Source: CAZXBB01 sp964638815
GTDB lineage: Bacteria > Planctomycetota > Phycisphaerae > Phycisphaerales > SM1A02
Direction of reading: 5' to 3'
Assembly: GCA_964638815.1 (NCBI GenBank)
Contig: CAZXBB010000210.1
Span: 1 to 9,361 of the forward strand
Length of the DNA stretch: 9,361 nucleotides
Part shown: in pieces, positions 1 through 6,257 of the stretch
Numbering within the stretch: position 1 is the stretch's first letter
Layout of the letters: each line of letters opens with the position of its first letter
Made by a program: the position numbers and the translations under genes
The notes under the pieces: model-generated
Databases searched by the model: none
What the model was told of the DNA's origin: nothing
What the model saw: the letters and a program-made list of their open reading frames with translations, nothing else

Positions 1-57
<57 letters not shown>

Positions 58-67
58 CAGCGTGTTC

Positions 68-73
68 AGTATA
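68..73 (-). promoter_or_regulatory. -10 box of the tRNA-Pro promoter
   Basis: On the minus strand this reads TATACT, five of six matches to the sigma-70 consensus TATAAT, in an otherwise extremely GC-rich stretch. It ends 10 bases before the tRNA 5' end, so transcription would start a few bases upstream of the mature tRNA. No good -35 hexamer is visible at 16-18 bases spacing; position 91-96 reads CGGGAG on the minus strand. The call rests on the -10 box and its placement. Confidence 0.55.
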
Positions 74-83
74 CGCCGGGCAC

Positions 84-235
84 GCGCCGACTCCCGCGCG
101 CGATCCCGCGACCCCCGCGCCGACCCGCGCGCCGACCCCGCGCCGACCCCCGCGCGCGACTCCGCGGCCCCCGCGCCGACCCCCGCGCCGACGCGCGCGC
201 CGACCCCGCGCCGACTCCCGCGCCGACCCCGCGAG
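84..235. repeat. Degenerate ~12-bp GC-rich tandem repeat
   Basis: The stretch is made of about a dozen imperfect units close to GCGCCGACCCCC, with lengths drifting between 10 and 13 bases. It fills the gap between the tRNA-Pro promoter and the end of the small membrane protein gene. Open frames across it encode only Arg/Ala/Pro/Asp low-complexity peptides and are not credible genes. Confidence 0.75.
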
Positions 236-244
236 AATCGGAGG

Positions 245-532
245 TCAACCGCTGCCCGGCCGGCCCTTCCTGCGACTCGACGCCCCCGTGCCCAGCAGGC
301 CGAGATCGATCAGCACCGCGATCACGACCGCGACGAGGTACCACCCCGACACCGAGCCGTTGCTGTTGATCGACCACGCGTAGGCGATCGTCGTGGTCGG
401 GAGGAAGACGAAGCCGAGCAGGGGCCAGAGCACCGTCTCGTACGCCCGGCCGAGGTAGTCAGACACCACCACCAGCACGATGATCGTGAGGCGGGGGGCG
501 ATGAGTGCGAAGCATCCGACGAGGCAGTGCAT
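245..532 (-). CDS. Small three-helix membrane protein of unknown function
   Basis: This encodes 95 residues. Three hydrophobic segments are visible: about residues 5-24 (around ALIAPRLTIIVLVVV), 35-52 (around LWPLLGFVFLPTTTIAYAW) and 64-82 (around WYLVAVVIAVLIDLGLL). A short basic tail, ASSRRKGRPGSG, follows and would probably lie in the cytoplasm. The pattern PRLT, then WPLLGFVFLP, then SGWYLV resembles small uncharacterised membrane proteins I have seen in several phyla, but I know of no assigned function. The start is supported by a near-perfect Shine-Dalgarno sequence, GGAGGTGAT, ending 11 bases before the ATG. The gene is divergent from nuoA and has no same-strand partner except the tRNA 190 bases downstream. 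Confidence 0.82.
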   Translation of the reverse strand: MHCLVGCFALIAPRLTIIVLVVVSDYLGRAYETVLWPLLGFVFLPTTTIAYAWSINSNGSVSGWYLVAVVIAVLIDLGLLGTGASSRRKGRPGSG

Positions 533-544
533 AATGGTGCCCTA

Positions 545-553
545 TCACCTCCA
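545..553 (-). promoter_or_regulatory. Shine-Dalgarno site of the small membrane protein gene
   Basis: The minus strand reads GGAGGTGAT, a nine-base complement to the usual 3' end of 16S rRNA. It lies 11 bases before the ATG at 532, slightly far but strong. It fixes the start of that gene and is the clearest ribosome binding site in the window. Confidence 0.65.
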
Positions 554-693
554 GTCTCGCCTCGCCGCGTCCTTGTGGCAACCGCGGAGTCGCCCTATCC
601 TCTCGGCGTCCGCGTCCGGGCTCGCGAGGCACGACGACCCCGGCCACAGGCGACCCTCGCTACGCGACCCGGCCACGTGACCCCGGCCACCCG

Positions 694-780
694 GCCCTGT
701 CCACGCTGACCCTGTCCACGCTGACCCTGGCCCCGACGACCCTGGCCCCGACGACCCTGGCCATGATGACCCTTGCCGTA
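694..780. repeat. 15-bp tandem repeat running into nuoA
   Basis: Successive 15-base units begin at 694, 709, 724, 739, 754 and 769. They read as variants of ACCCTGGCCCCGACG; the two copies at 724 and 739 are identical, the outer ones diverged. The unit at 754 ends in ATGATG, the nuoA start codon pair, and the next unit (ACCCTTGCCGTAGAC) is already coding. Since 15 is a multiple of three, the repeat is in phase with the nuoA reading frame. The upstream 600-690 area holds looser copies of the same CCGGCCAC/GACCC words. Confidence 0.8.
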
Positions 781-1155
781 GACCTTCAGTCGTACCTCCC
801 CATCGGGCTGCTCGTCCTGATGGCGATCGGGTTCGCCGTGTTCAACCTCGTCGCGACCCACCTTCTCGGGCCGAGCGTGCCGGGCCGCGTCAAGGACAGC
901 ACGTACGAGTCGGGCATGAACCCGTTCTCGACGGCGCGCAAGCGCTTCGACGTGAGGTTCTACATCCTGGCGATGACATTCCTCGTCTTCGACGTGGAGA
1001 TCATCTTCCTCTACCCGTGGGCCGTGACGTACGCGAAGCTCGTCCCGCAGAGCCCGGATGCGATGCTCTTCCTCGGACGCATCATGTTCTTCGTCGGAAC
1101 GTCCGTCATCGCGTACGTGTACGCGTGGCGCAAGGGCGTCTTCCGCTGGGAATGA
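763..1155 (+). CDS. nuoA: NADH-quinone oxidoreductase subunit A
   Basis: NuoA is a small membrane subunit of respiratory complex I, which couples NADH oxidation and quinone reduction to proton pumping. The 130-residue product has the family's three membrane helices (about 11-33, 64-88 and 101-122). It carries the conserved loop motif YESGMNP (48-54), then DVRFYI (63-68) and the block FLVFDVEIIFLYPWAV (73-88). In that block the acidic residues D77 and E79 correspond to the functionally important Asp/Glu of the second helix in E. coli NuoA. The start could be either ATG of the adjacent pair (763 or 766). No Shine-Dalgarno sequence is visible because a tandem repeat occupies the upstream bases. 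No nuoB or other nuo gene follows within the window, so the gene looks detached from the usual nuoABC order, or the rest of the operon has moved elsewhere. Confidence 0.95.
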   Translation: MMTLAVDLQSYLPIGLLVLMAIGFAVFNLVATHLLGPSVPGRVKDSTYESGMNPFSTARKRFDVRFYILAMTFLVFDVEIIFLYPWAVTYAKLVPQSPDAMLFLGRIMFFVGTSVIAYVYAWRKGVFRWE

Positions 1156-1171
1156 GCCCGCGGCGCGATCT

Positions 1172-1215
1172 CCCGCCCGCCCGTGCCCGCGCCCGCTCCC
1201 GCCCGCCCGCCCTCC
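1172..1215. repeat. CCCG-rich low-complexity tract after nuoA
   Basis: The tract starts 16 bases after the nuoA stop and is made mainly of CCCG words with a few interruptions. It has no hairpin followed by a T tract on the plus strand, so it is not an intrinsic terminator for nuoA. Beyond it, up to 1305, I see only two copies of GGATCAAC (1281-1288 and 1292-1299) and no gene. Confidence 0.5.
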
Positions 1216-1305
1216 ATGACCGATGAAGCTCGCCGCGAAAGCCGCAGGGACGGTTCCCGACGCTTCTGCGCAGGGGCGCCGGATCAACGACGGATCAACC
1301 GCGGA

Positions 1306-1352
1306 CCAAAAAAGAAAATCCCCCGAAGCAGCGGTGGGGACTGCTTCGGGGG
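1306..1352 (-). terminator. Strong intrinsic terminator, minus strand
   Basis: A perfect 12-base-pair inverted repeat, CCCCCGAAGCAG (1320-1331) with CTGCTTCGGGGG (1341-1352), encloses a nine-base loop. On the minus strand the stem is followed at once by ATTTTCTTTTTTGGT, a T-rich tract broken by one C. On the plus strand only a G/A-rich run follows, so it acts in the minus direction. It lies 322 bases beyond the nrdJ stop, which implies either a long nrdJ 3' untranslated region or an extra short transcript ending here. Confidence 0.85.
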
Positions 1353-1625
1353 GGAGGGAAGGAGAAGCCGGGTTTCCTCGTCACAAGCAGGAAGGACGAG
1401 GGGGAGCTTCCCCAGGCATGCGGTGGTCATCCATGTACCACCCGGTCTATTCCTCACGATGTCTCGGGGCCAGGGAGTACCACTCCGGTGGTGATGGGCT
1501 TGCGCCCGTAACGCCGGAGAATCGGGTTCACCTTGTCCTTGGAGGCCCGATCACGACGAGTCGTTCCATCCACTCGCCTTCGGTCTGATGTCTCCTTTCC
1601 ATGCCCAGCTTCCCCATCGTGAGGG
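1320..1625 (-). other. Hairpin-rich minus-strand region, possible structured RNA or 3' UTR
   Basis: Between the nrdJ stop and the terminator the minus strand can form several hairpins. CTCCGG/CCGGAG (1516-1521 with 1482-1487) encloses a GGGC-GCAA-GCCC stem with a GNRA-type tetraloop (1495-1506). TCGGG/CCCGA (1546-1550 with 1521-1525) shares a few bases with that stem and may be an alternative pairing. GTGGT/ACCAC spans 1421-1440. GGGGA/TCCCC spans 1400-1413. CCTCGTC/GACGAGG spans 1376-1401. The terminator stem closes the series. The GCAA loop favours the minus strand as transcript. I do not recognise any known RNA family; RNase P, tmRNA, SRP and 6S signatures are absent. Short stems are common in GC-rich DNA, so this is a weak call, strengthened only by the terminator. 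Confidence 0.3.
1454..1573 (-). CDS. Possible 39-residue basic ORF between nrdJ and the terminator
   Basis: Starting at GTG (1573), this short frame encodes a basic N-terminal half rich in Arg, Asp and Lys (TTRRDRASKDKV). The segment PILRRYGRKPITTGVVLP follows, with a short end PGPETS. About 69 percent of third positions are G or C. A weak AAGG lies four bases before the GTG; a better AAAGGAG is 18 bases upstream, too far for normal use. A second small frame starting at the ATG at 1602 overlaps it and ends inside it, its TGA overlapping an internal GTG of this frame. I recognise no family. It could be a real small protein, or chance coding in a structured RNA. Confidence 0.22.
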   Translation of the reverse strand: MDGTTRRDRASKDKVNPILRRYGRKPITTGVVLPGPETS

Positions 1626-1626
1626 G

Positions 1627-1658
1627 CCGGGCGACCCTCGGAGCGCGAGGTCGCCCGG
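1627..1658 (-). terminator. Stable hairpin just after the nrdJ stop, without T tract
   Basis: A perfect 10-base-pair inverted repeat, CCGGGCGACC with GGTCGCCCGG, encloses a 12-base loop. It begins 15 bases after the nrdJ stop codon on the minus strand. No T run follows in either direction, so it is not a canonical intrinsic terminator. It may be a weak terminator, a 3'-end stabilising stem, or part of the structured region beyond it. Confidence 0.4.
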
Positions 1659-1673
1659 TGTGCAAACAGGAAC

Positions 1674-4600
1674 TCAACTGCAACCCATCGAGTTGCCGCA
1701 ATTCAGGCACTTGTAGCACGTGCCGTTTCGGACGGTGATCGCGCCGCAGACGTCACACGCCGGCGCGTCGCTCTGCATCGCGGCGTTCGACTGGTCGAGC
1801 ACATGAGCCATGGCCGCAGTCTGCGTTTCGCCGGTCGTCGATGCGAAGGCACCTGCCGTTCCTGGCGCTTTCCCGGTGATCAGCCGCCCCCCGGCGGTCT
1901 TCACCGTGTCGCCATCGTGGGCGACCGTGGTCCTCATCACGATCTCCGGTGCGTGCGCCGACGCCGCTGCACCCCCAGCCGGTGCGCTCGTCCCAAGTCG
2001 ATTCGAAGCGCCGGCAGCTTCGCCGGACTCGATCTCTGACCATCTCTTGTCCTCCATGACAATGTGACGTGACCGATCGGCGCTCTCCGAGGCCGATCCC
2101 GACGTTGACGCCCCGCTTCCGCCGCGGCCGCCGTAGTGCGCGACGGCGCCGAAGCCTCCGGTTCCGCTCGTCGCGGTCTTCCTGATCTTCGCGCCGCGCT
2201 CGCCGGCCGGCTTCGCCGGCGAGTCCGTCCGCACCGGCGCGTTCGCCTCGCGGAAGCCAGGTATGAACTCCATGCCGAGCCAGCGGAAGATGTAATCGAC
2301 GAGACTCTTCGCGAAGGGGATGTCGCGGTTGGCCGTCATGCCCATCGGCTCGAAGCGCTGGTGCGCGAACTTCGTGACGAGGCTCTCGATCGGGACGCCG
2401 TACTGAAGGGCGACGCTGATCGCCGTACCGAGGCTGTCCATGAGACCGCCGATCGTCGAGCCTTCCTTCGACATCGTGATGAAGAGCTCGCCCGGGTTCC
2501 CGTCGGCGTAGAGACCGACCGTGAGATAGCCCTCGTGCCCCGCGACGTTGAAGCGGTGCGTGATGCTCGACCGCGTGTCGGGGAGACGCCGCCGCATCGG
2601 CCGTTCGATGATCCGCTCGACGATGCGCTCGACGCAGGCCGGCTCCGGGTCGGAATCCTTGCGGCCGTCGGCCGCACCGTTCGCGTCACGCTTCCCGTTC
2701 GCGTCGGCGGGGGGGGCGGCGGCGGGGGCGGCGGGGGGGGCGGATGACGTCGACGATGTCGATATCGCAGACGCCACGGCCGCAACTTCGGTTGATACTT
2801 CCCCCAGGGCGGCCTCCACCTCCTCGGCGGATTCGTCCGCATCCGCGTCGGTTTCCGTGCGCGTGTTGAGCGGCTGACTCAGCTTCGATCCGTCGCGGTA
2901 GAGCGCGTTCGCCTTGAGCCCCAGCTCCCAGCTCAGCCAGTACGCGGACGCGATGTCCGCGACGCCCGCGGACGCGGGCAGGTTGATCGTCTTCGAGATG
3001 GCGCCGGAGATGAAGGGCTGGGCCGCGGCCATCATCCGGATGTGACCCTCGGGAGCGATGAACCGCTGCCCGATCCTGCCGCACGTGTTGGCGCAGTCGA
3101 AGACCGGGAGATGCTCGTCCTTCAGGTGGGGGGCGCCCTCGATCGTCTGCGTGCCGCAGATCCGCCGGTTCAGTGTTTCGATCGTCGCGCCGTCGAGTCC
3201 GAGCGCCCGCAGGCCGTCGAACGCCGAATCGTGACGTGCCTTCTCGGGATCGATGCCGAGACGCTTGAGCACGCGCTCGGGCATCGACCATGCGTTGAAG
3301 GCGAAGCCGAGCTCGAATACGGACGGCAGCGTGTTCTCGACGTGGACCAGCTCCTCGGACGAGTAGCCCTTCTCTTCGAGATAGTCGCGGAAGGTCGCAC
3401 CGTCGCTCTTCGCGTGGTCGTCCGTCATCGGCGCGTCCAGGCTGAGCGTGCCCATCACGTAACGCACGATGTCGTCGCGCTGCTCGGGCATGTAGCCGAG
3501 CGCCTTGAGCGCCGGCCGCAGCGACGCGTTGGCGATCTTGAAGTAGCCGCCGCCGGCGAGCTTCTTGAACTTGACGAGCGCGAAGTCGGGCTCGACGCCC
3601 GTCGTGTCGCAGTCCATGAGGAGCCCGATCGTGCCCGTCGGAGCGATGACCGTGACCTGCGCGTTGCGGTAGCCGTGCGCGTCGCCGCCCGCGAGGGCGT
3701 CGTCCCAGGCGCGGGTCGCGTGGTCGAGCAGGTCCATCGCGTTTGCCAGGTTGATCCCGCCGCGGCGGAAGAGCGCGTGATCGATCGGCACCGGGCGGAT
3801 GGGAAGCTCGTCGTACTCGTCCGAGTCTCGCGGCACGCCGTAGGCGGCCCGCTGGTGATTGCGGACGACGCGAAGCATGTGCTCCCGGTTCTCGTCGAAT
3901 CCGGGGAACGGGCCGTGCTCGGCCGCCATCATCGCGCTCGCGGCGTACGAGCGTCCGCTCATGATCGCGGAGAGGGCGGCGCAGATCGCCCGGCCTTCCT
4001 CGCTGTCGTAGGGGATGCCCGCCTGCATGAGCATCGCGCCGAGATTGGCGAACCCGAGCCCGAGCGTCCGGAAGCGGTAGCTCTCACGCGCGATCTCCTC
4101 CGAGGGGAACGCGGCCATCAGCACGCTGATCTCCAGCACCATCGTCCACAGCTCGATGGCGTGCTCGAAGAGATCGACGTCGAAGCGACCGGTGTCGGCG
4201 TCGTAGAACGACAGCAGGTTGATGGACGCGAGGTTGCACGCCGTGTTGTCGAGGAACATGTACTCGCTGCACGGATTGCTCGCGTTGATCCGGCCGCTCG
4301 CCGGGCACGTGTGCCACGCGTTGATCGTCGTGTCGTACTGCACACCGGGGTCCGCGCTCCGCCACGCCGCGAAGCAGATCTGGTCCCAGAGATCGCGCGC
4401 CTTGATGGTCTTCGCGACCTCGCCCGTCGTGCGGGAGGTCAGCTCCCAGTCGGCGTCGCGCTCGACGGCCGCGAAGAACGCGTCCGTGAGCCGGATCGAG
4501 TTGTTGCTGTTCTGGCCGCTGACCGTGTAGTAGGCCTCGCCGTTGAAGTCGTAGTCGAGCCGGAGGCCGAGCTTCTCCGCGATCTTCTTCTGGTCTTCGC

Positions 4601-5498
4601 CGAGGTGCTTCAGGCCTTCGACCATCGCCGCGACCTTGATTTCCTCGCGCACCTTCCAGTTCACGAACGCCTCGATGTCCGGATGGTCGGCGTCGAGACA
4701 CACCATCTTCGCCGCGCGCCGCGTGGTGCCGCCGCTCTTGATCGCGCCGGCGGCGCGGTCGCCGATCTTGAGGAAGCTCATCAGGCCGCTGCTCTTGCCG
4801 CCGCCGGAGAGCGCCTCCTCCTCGCCTCGAAGCGAGGAGAAATTCGTGCCCGTGCCCGAGCCGTACTTGAAGAGCCGCGCCTCGCGCACCCAGAGATCCA
4901 TGATGCCGCCGCTGTTGACGAGGTCGTCGTTGACCGCCTGGATGAAGCAGGCGTGGGGCTGGGGGTGGGTGTACGCGTCGTCGGCGAGGTGCGTCACGCC
5001 GGTCCGGGGGTCGTTCACCCAGTGCCCCTGCGGCGGTCCGCTGATGCCGTAGGCCCAGTTGAGGCCCGTGTTGAACCACTGCGGACTGTTGGGCGCGGCC
5101 ATCTGACGCAGCATCATGTGCGCGAGTTCGTCGTAGAACGCCTGCGCATCGTCCGTCGAGTCGAAGTAGCCGTGCTGCTCGCCCCAGTGCCGCCAGCAGC
5201 CGGCGAGGCGATCGATCACCTGGCGCACGGAGCGCTCCGGCCCGGTGACGGGATGACCGTTCGCGTCGACCTCGGGCGTGCCGTCCTTCCGCGACCGCGG
5301 GACGCCCGCCTTCCGGAAGTACTTGCTCACCATGATGTCCGTGGCGAGCTGACTCCAGCCCTCGGGCACCTCGGCGTCGCTCATCTGGAAGACCACCGTG
5401 CCGTCCGCGTTCGCGATGCGGCTGCTGCGCGTCGTCCACTTCACGCCGTCGAAGACGTCATCCGTACCCTGCTTCGTAAATCGGCGAGTAATCTTCAT
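1674..5498 (-). CDS. nrdJ: Adenosylcobalamin-dependent (class II) ribonucleotide reductase
   Basis: NrdJ reduces ribonucleotides to deoxyribonucleotides with a thiyl radical made by coenzyme B12, so it works with or without oxygen. The product has 1274 residues. Near the front are NSPQWFN (137-143) and the redox cysteine C184 in HACFIQ. The finger-loop motif NPCSE has the radical cysteine at C410 with N408 and E412; C421 in TACNLASINL follows nearby. APTGTIG (619-625) and SGAISKTINLP (about 840) are further hallmarks. An Ala/Pro-rich linker (about 890-960) precedes the TSCPD domain (about 965-1080). A second low-complexity linker leads to a cysteine-rich tail with C1248, C1251, C1261, C1264, C1267 and C1273, a likely zinc ribbon and thiol relay. 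I chose the ATG at 5498 because MKITRRFTKQG is the usual family start; an upstream ATG would only add a peptide encoded by a tandem repeat. dcd lies 114 bases upstream on the same strand. The long linkers make it larger than many homologues. Confidence 0.97.
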   Translation of the reverse strand: MKITRRFTKQGTDDVFDGVKWTTRSSRIANADGTVVFQMSDAEVPEGWSQLATDIMVSKYFRKAGVPRSRKDGTPEVDANGHPVTGPERSVRQVIDRLAGCWRHWGEQHGYFDSTDDAQAFYDELAHMMLRQMAAPNSPQWFNTGLNWAYGISGPPQGHWVNDPRTGVTHLADDAYTHPQPHACFIQAVNDDLVNSGGIMDLWVREARLFKYGSGTGTNFSSLRGEEEALSGGGKSSGLMSFLKIGDRAAGAIKSGGTTRRAAKMVCLDADHPDIEAFVNWKVREEIKVAAMVEGLKHLGEDQKKIAEKLGLRLDYDFNGEAYYTVSGQNSNNSIRLTDAFFAAVERDADWELTSRTTGEVAKTIKARDLWDQICFAAWRSADPGVQYDTTINAWHTCPASGRINASNPCSEYMFLDNTACNLASINLLSFYDADTGRFDVDLFEHAIELWTMVLEISVLMAAFPSEEIARESYRFRTLGLGFANLGAMLMQAGIPYDSEEGRAICAALSAIMSGRSYAASAMMAAEHGPFPGFDENREHMLRVVRNHQRAAYGVPRDSDEYDELPIRPVPIDHALFRRGGINLANAMDLLDHATRAWDDALAGGDAHGYRNAQVTVIAPTGTIGLLMDCDTTGVEPDFALVKFKKLAGGGYFKIANASLRPALKALGYMPEQRDDIVRYVMGTLSLDAPMTDDHAKSDGATFRDYLEEKGYSSEELVHVENTLPSVFELGFAFNAWSMPERVLKRLGIDPEKARHDSAFDGLRALGLDGATIETLNRRICGTQTIEGAPHLKDEHLPVFDCANTCGRIGQRFIAPEGHIRMMAAAQPFISGAISKTINLPASAGVADIASAYWLSWELGLKANALYRDGSKLSQPLNTRTETDADADESAEEVEAALGEVSTEVAAVASAISTSSTSSAPPAAPAAAPPADANGKRDANGAADGRKDSDPEPACVERIVERIIERPMRRRLPDTRSSITHRFNVAGHEGYLTVGLYADGNPGELFITMSKEGSTIGGLMDSLGTAISVALQYGVPIESLVTKFAHQRFEPMGMTANRDIPFAKSLVDYIFRWLGMEFIPGFREANAPVRTDSPAKPAGERGAKIRKTATSGTGGFGAVAHYGGRGGSGASTSGSASESADRSRHIVMEDKRWSEIESGEAAGASNRLGTSAPAGGAAASAHAPEIVMRTTVAHDGDTVKTAGGRLITGKAPGTAGAFASTTGETQTAAMAHVLDQSNAAMQSDAPACDVCGAITVRNGTCYKCLNCGNSMGCS
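2709..2740. repeat. G/C homopolymer tract inside nrdJ
   Basis: The plus strand carries two runs of eight G (2709-2716 and 2733-2740), separated by GGC units and one run of five G. On the nrdJ sense strand this is poly-C coding for the Pro/Ala linker near residues 920-930, between the catalytic and TSCPD domains. The frame is intact here. Eight-base homopolymers are prone to slippage. Confidence 0.8.
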
Positions 5499-5536
5499 GC
5501 TTGCTTCTGATCCACCATTGGTCCGCGTCCGGGTCC

Positions 5537-5601
5537 GGGTCGGCGTCACGGGTCGGCGTCACGGGTCGGCGTCACGGGTCGGCGTCACGGGTCGGCGTCA
5601 C
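5537..5601. repeat. Five perfect copies of a 13-bp unit between dcd and nrdJ
   Basis: The unit GGGTCGGCGTCAC occurs five times without a mismatch at 5537, 5550, 5563, 5576 and 5589. Partial GGGTCC/CGGGTCC copies flank it on both sides. It fills most of the 114-base gap between the dcd stop and the nrdJ start. On the minus strand, the direction of both genes, the unit reads GTGACGCCGACCC. The perfect identity suggests recent expansion. No hairpin with a T tract is seen, so the repeat does not obviously separate the two genes into different transcripts. Confidence 0.92.
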
Positions 5602-5612
5602 GGGTCCACGCA

Positions 5613-6191
5613 TCAGTCGACGATCGGCAGCGTGAGCCCGCTCTGATCCTGGTACTTGCCCTGCTTGTCCGCGTAGCTGACCGCGCACACGCGGCTCGCC
5701 TTGAGGAAGATCATCTGGGCGATGCCCTCGTTGGCGTAGATCTTCGCGGGCAGCGGGGTCGTGTTGCTGATCTCGATCGTCACGCGGCCGCGCCACTCGG
5801 GCTCGAGCGGCGTGACGTTGACGATGATGCCGCAGCGCGCGTACGTGCTCTTGCCCACGCAGATCGCGAGGACGTCACGCGGCACCCGGATCACCTCGAC
5901 CGTCTCCGCCAGCGCAAAGGAGTTCGGCGGAATGATGACGTGATCGCGGCCGGTCTTCGTCGTGTCGATCGTCACGAACATGTCGTCCATGAACCGCTTG
6001 GGATCGACCACCGCCTGGCCGCCGCCTCCCGTCGGGTCCACGTTCGTGAAGACCTTGAAGAGCGTGCCGACGCGGACGTCGTATCCGTAACTCGAGACGC
6101 CGAAGGACACCCGGCCGGCGCGCTTGGCGTTCTCCTCGAACGGCTCGATGCCGATCAGCTCGCGGATCTGTGAGTCGCATAAGACGGTCAT
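5613..6191 (-). CDS. dcd: dCTP deaminase
   Basis: Dcd deaminates dCTP to dUTP, the precursor route to dUMP and then dTMP. The product has 192 residues, the usual family length. It carries SSYGYDVRV near the front, then PPNSFALAETVE, GKSTYARCGIIVNVTPLEPEW and RVTIEISNTTPLPAKIYAN. S115, R119 and E140 match the active-site Ser, Arg and catalytic Glu of the E. coli enzyme (S111, R115, E138). The C-terminal KYQDQSGLTLP segment is the nucleotide-covering end typical of the GKSTYARCG subgroup. I chose the ATG at 6191 because MTVLCDSQIREL is a normal family start, with GAGGG nine bases upstream; longer frames run into repeats. It lies just upstream of nrdJ on the same strand and probably shares its transcript. 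No bifunctional dUTPase fusion is seen. Confidence 0.97.
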   Translation of the reverse strand: MTVLCDSQIRELIGIEPFEENAKRAGRVSFGVSSYGYDVRVGTLFKVFTNVDPTGGGGQAVVDPKRFMDDMFVTIDTTKTGRDHVIIPPNSFALAETVEVIRVPRDVLAICVGKSTYARCGIIVNVTPLEPEWRGRVTIEISNTTPLPAKIYANEGIAQMIFLKASRVCAVSYADKQGKYQDQSGLTLPIVD

Positions 6192-6257
6192 GACGTTGTG
6201 CCCTCGCTGCCTGCTTGCGGTCCCGAGAGAACGGCGGTCGTGCCCGCCGCCCACGGT

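Noticed and set aside
62..709. 215-codon plus-strand frame across the left repeat and the small membrane protein gene
   Set aside because: It is low-complexity Arg/Ala/Pro, is antisense to a better-supported gene with a strong ribosome binding site, and extends through two tandem repeats.
1183..1588. Plus-strand ORFs after nuoA (starting at 1183 and 1223)
   Set aside because: They run straight through the minus-strand terminator hairpin, have no ribosome binding site, and show low-complexity Gly/Arg/Ser composition.
3042..5510. 822-codon open frame on the plus strand opposite nrdJ
   Set aside because: It is the mirror of nrdJ codon bias in GC-rich DNA. The product is a low-complexity Arg/Val/Glu/Ala string without any domain, while nrdJ on the other strand has every family motif.
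5499..5549. N-terminal extension of nrdJ to an upstream ATG
   Set aside because: The extra 17 residues translate the tandem repeat and its flank, and the family normally starts at MKITRRFTK.
5537..5601. CRISPR array
   Set aside because: The units are 13 bp with no spacers and there are no cas genes; the same reasoning excludes the other repeat arrays.
5499..5612. Cobalamin riboswitch in front of nrdJ
   Set aside because: The gap is too short and almost fully occupied by the 13-bp repeat, and no B12-box-like sequence is visible.
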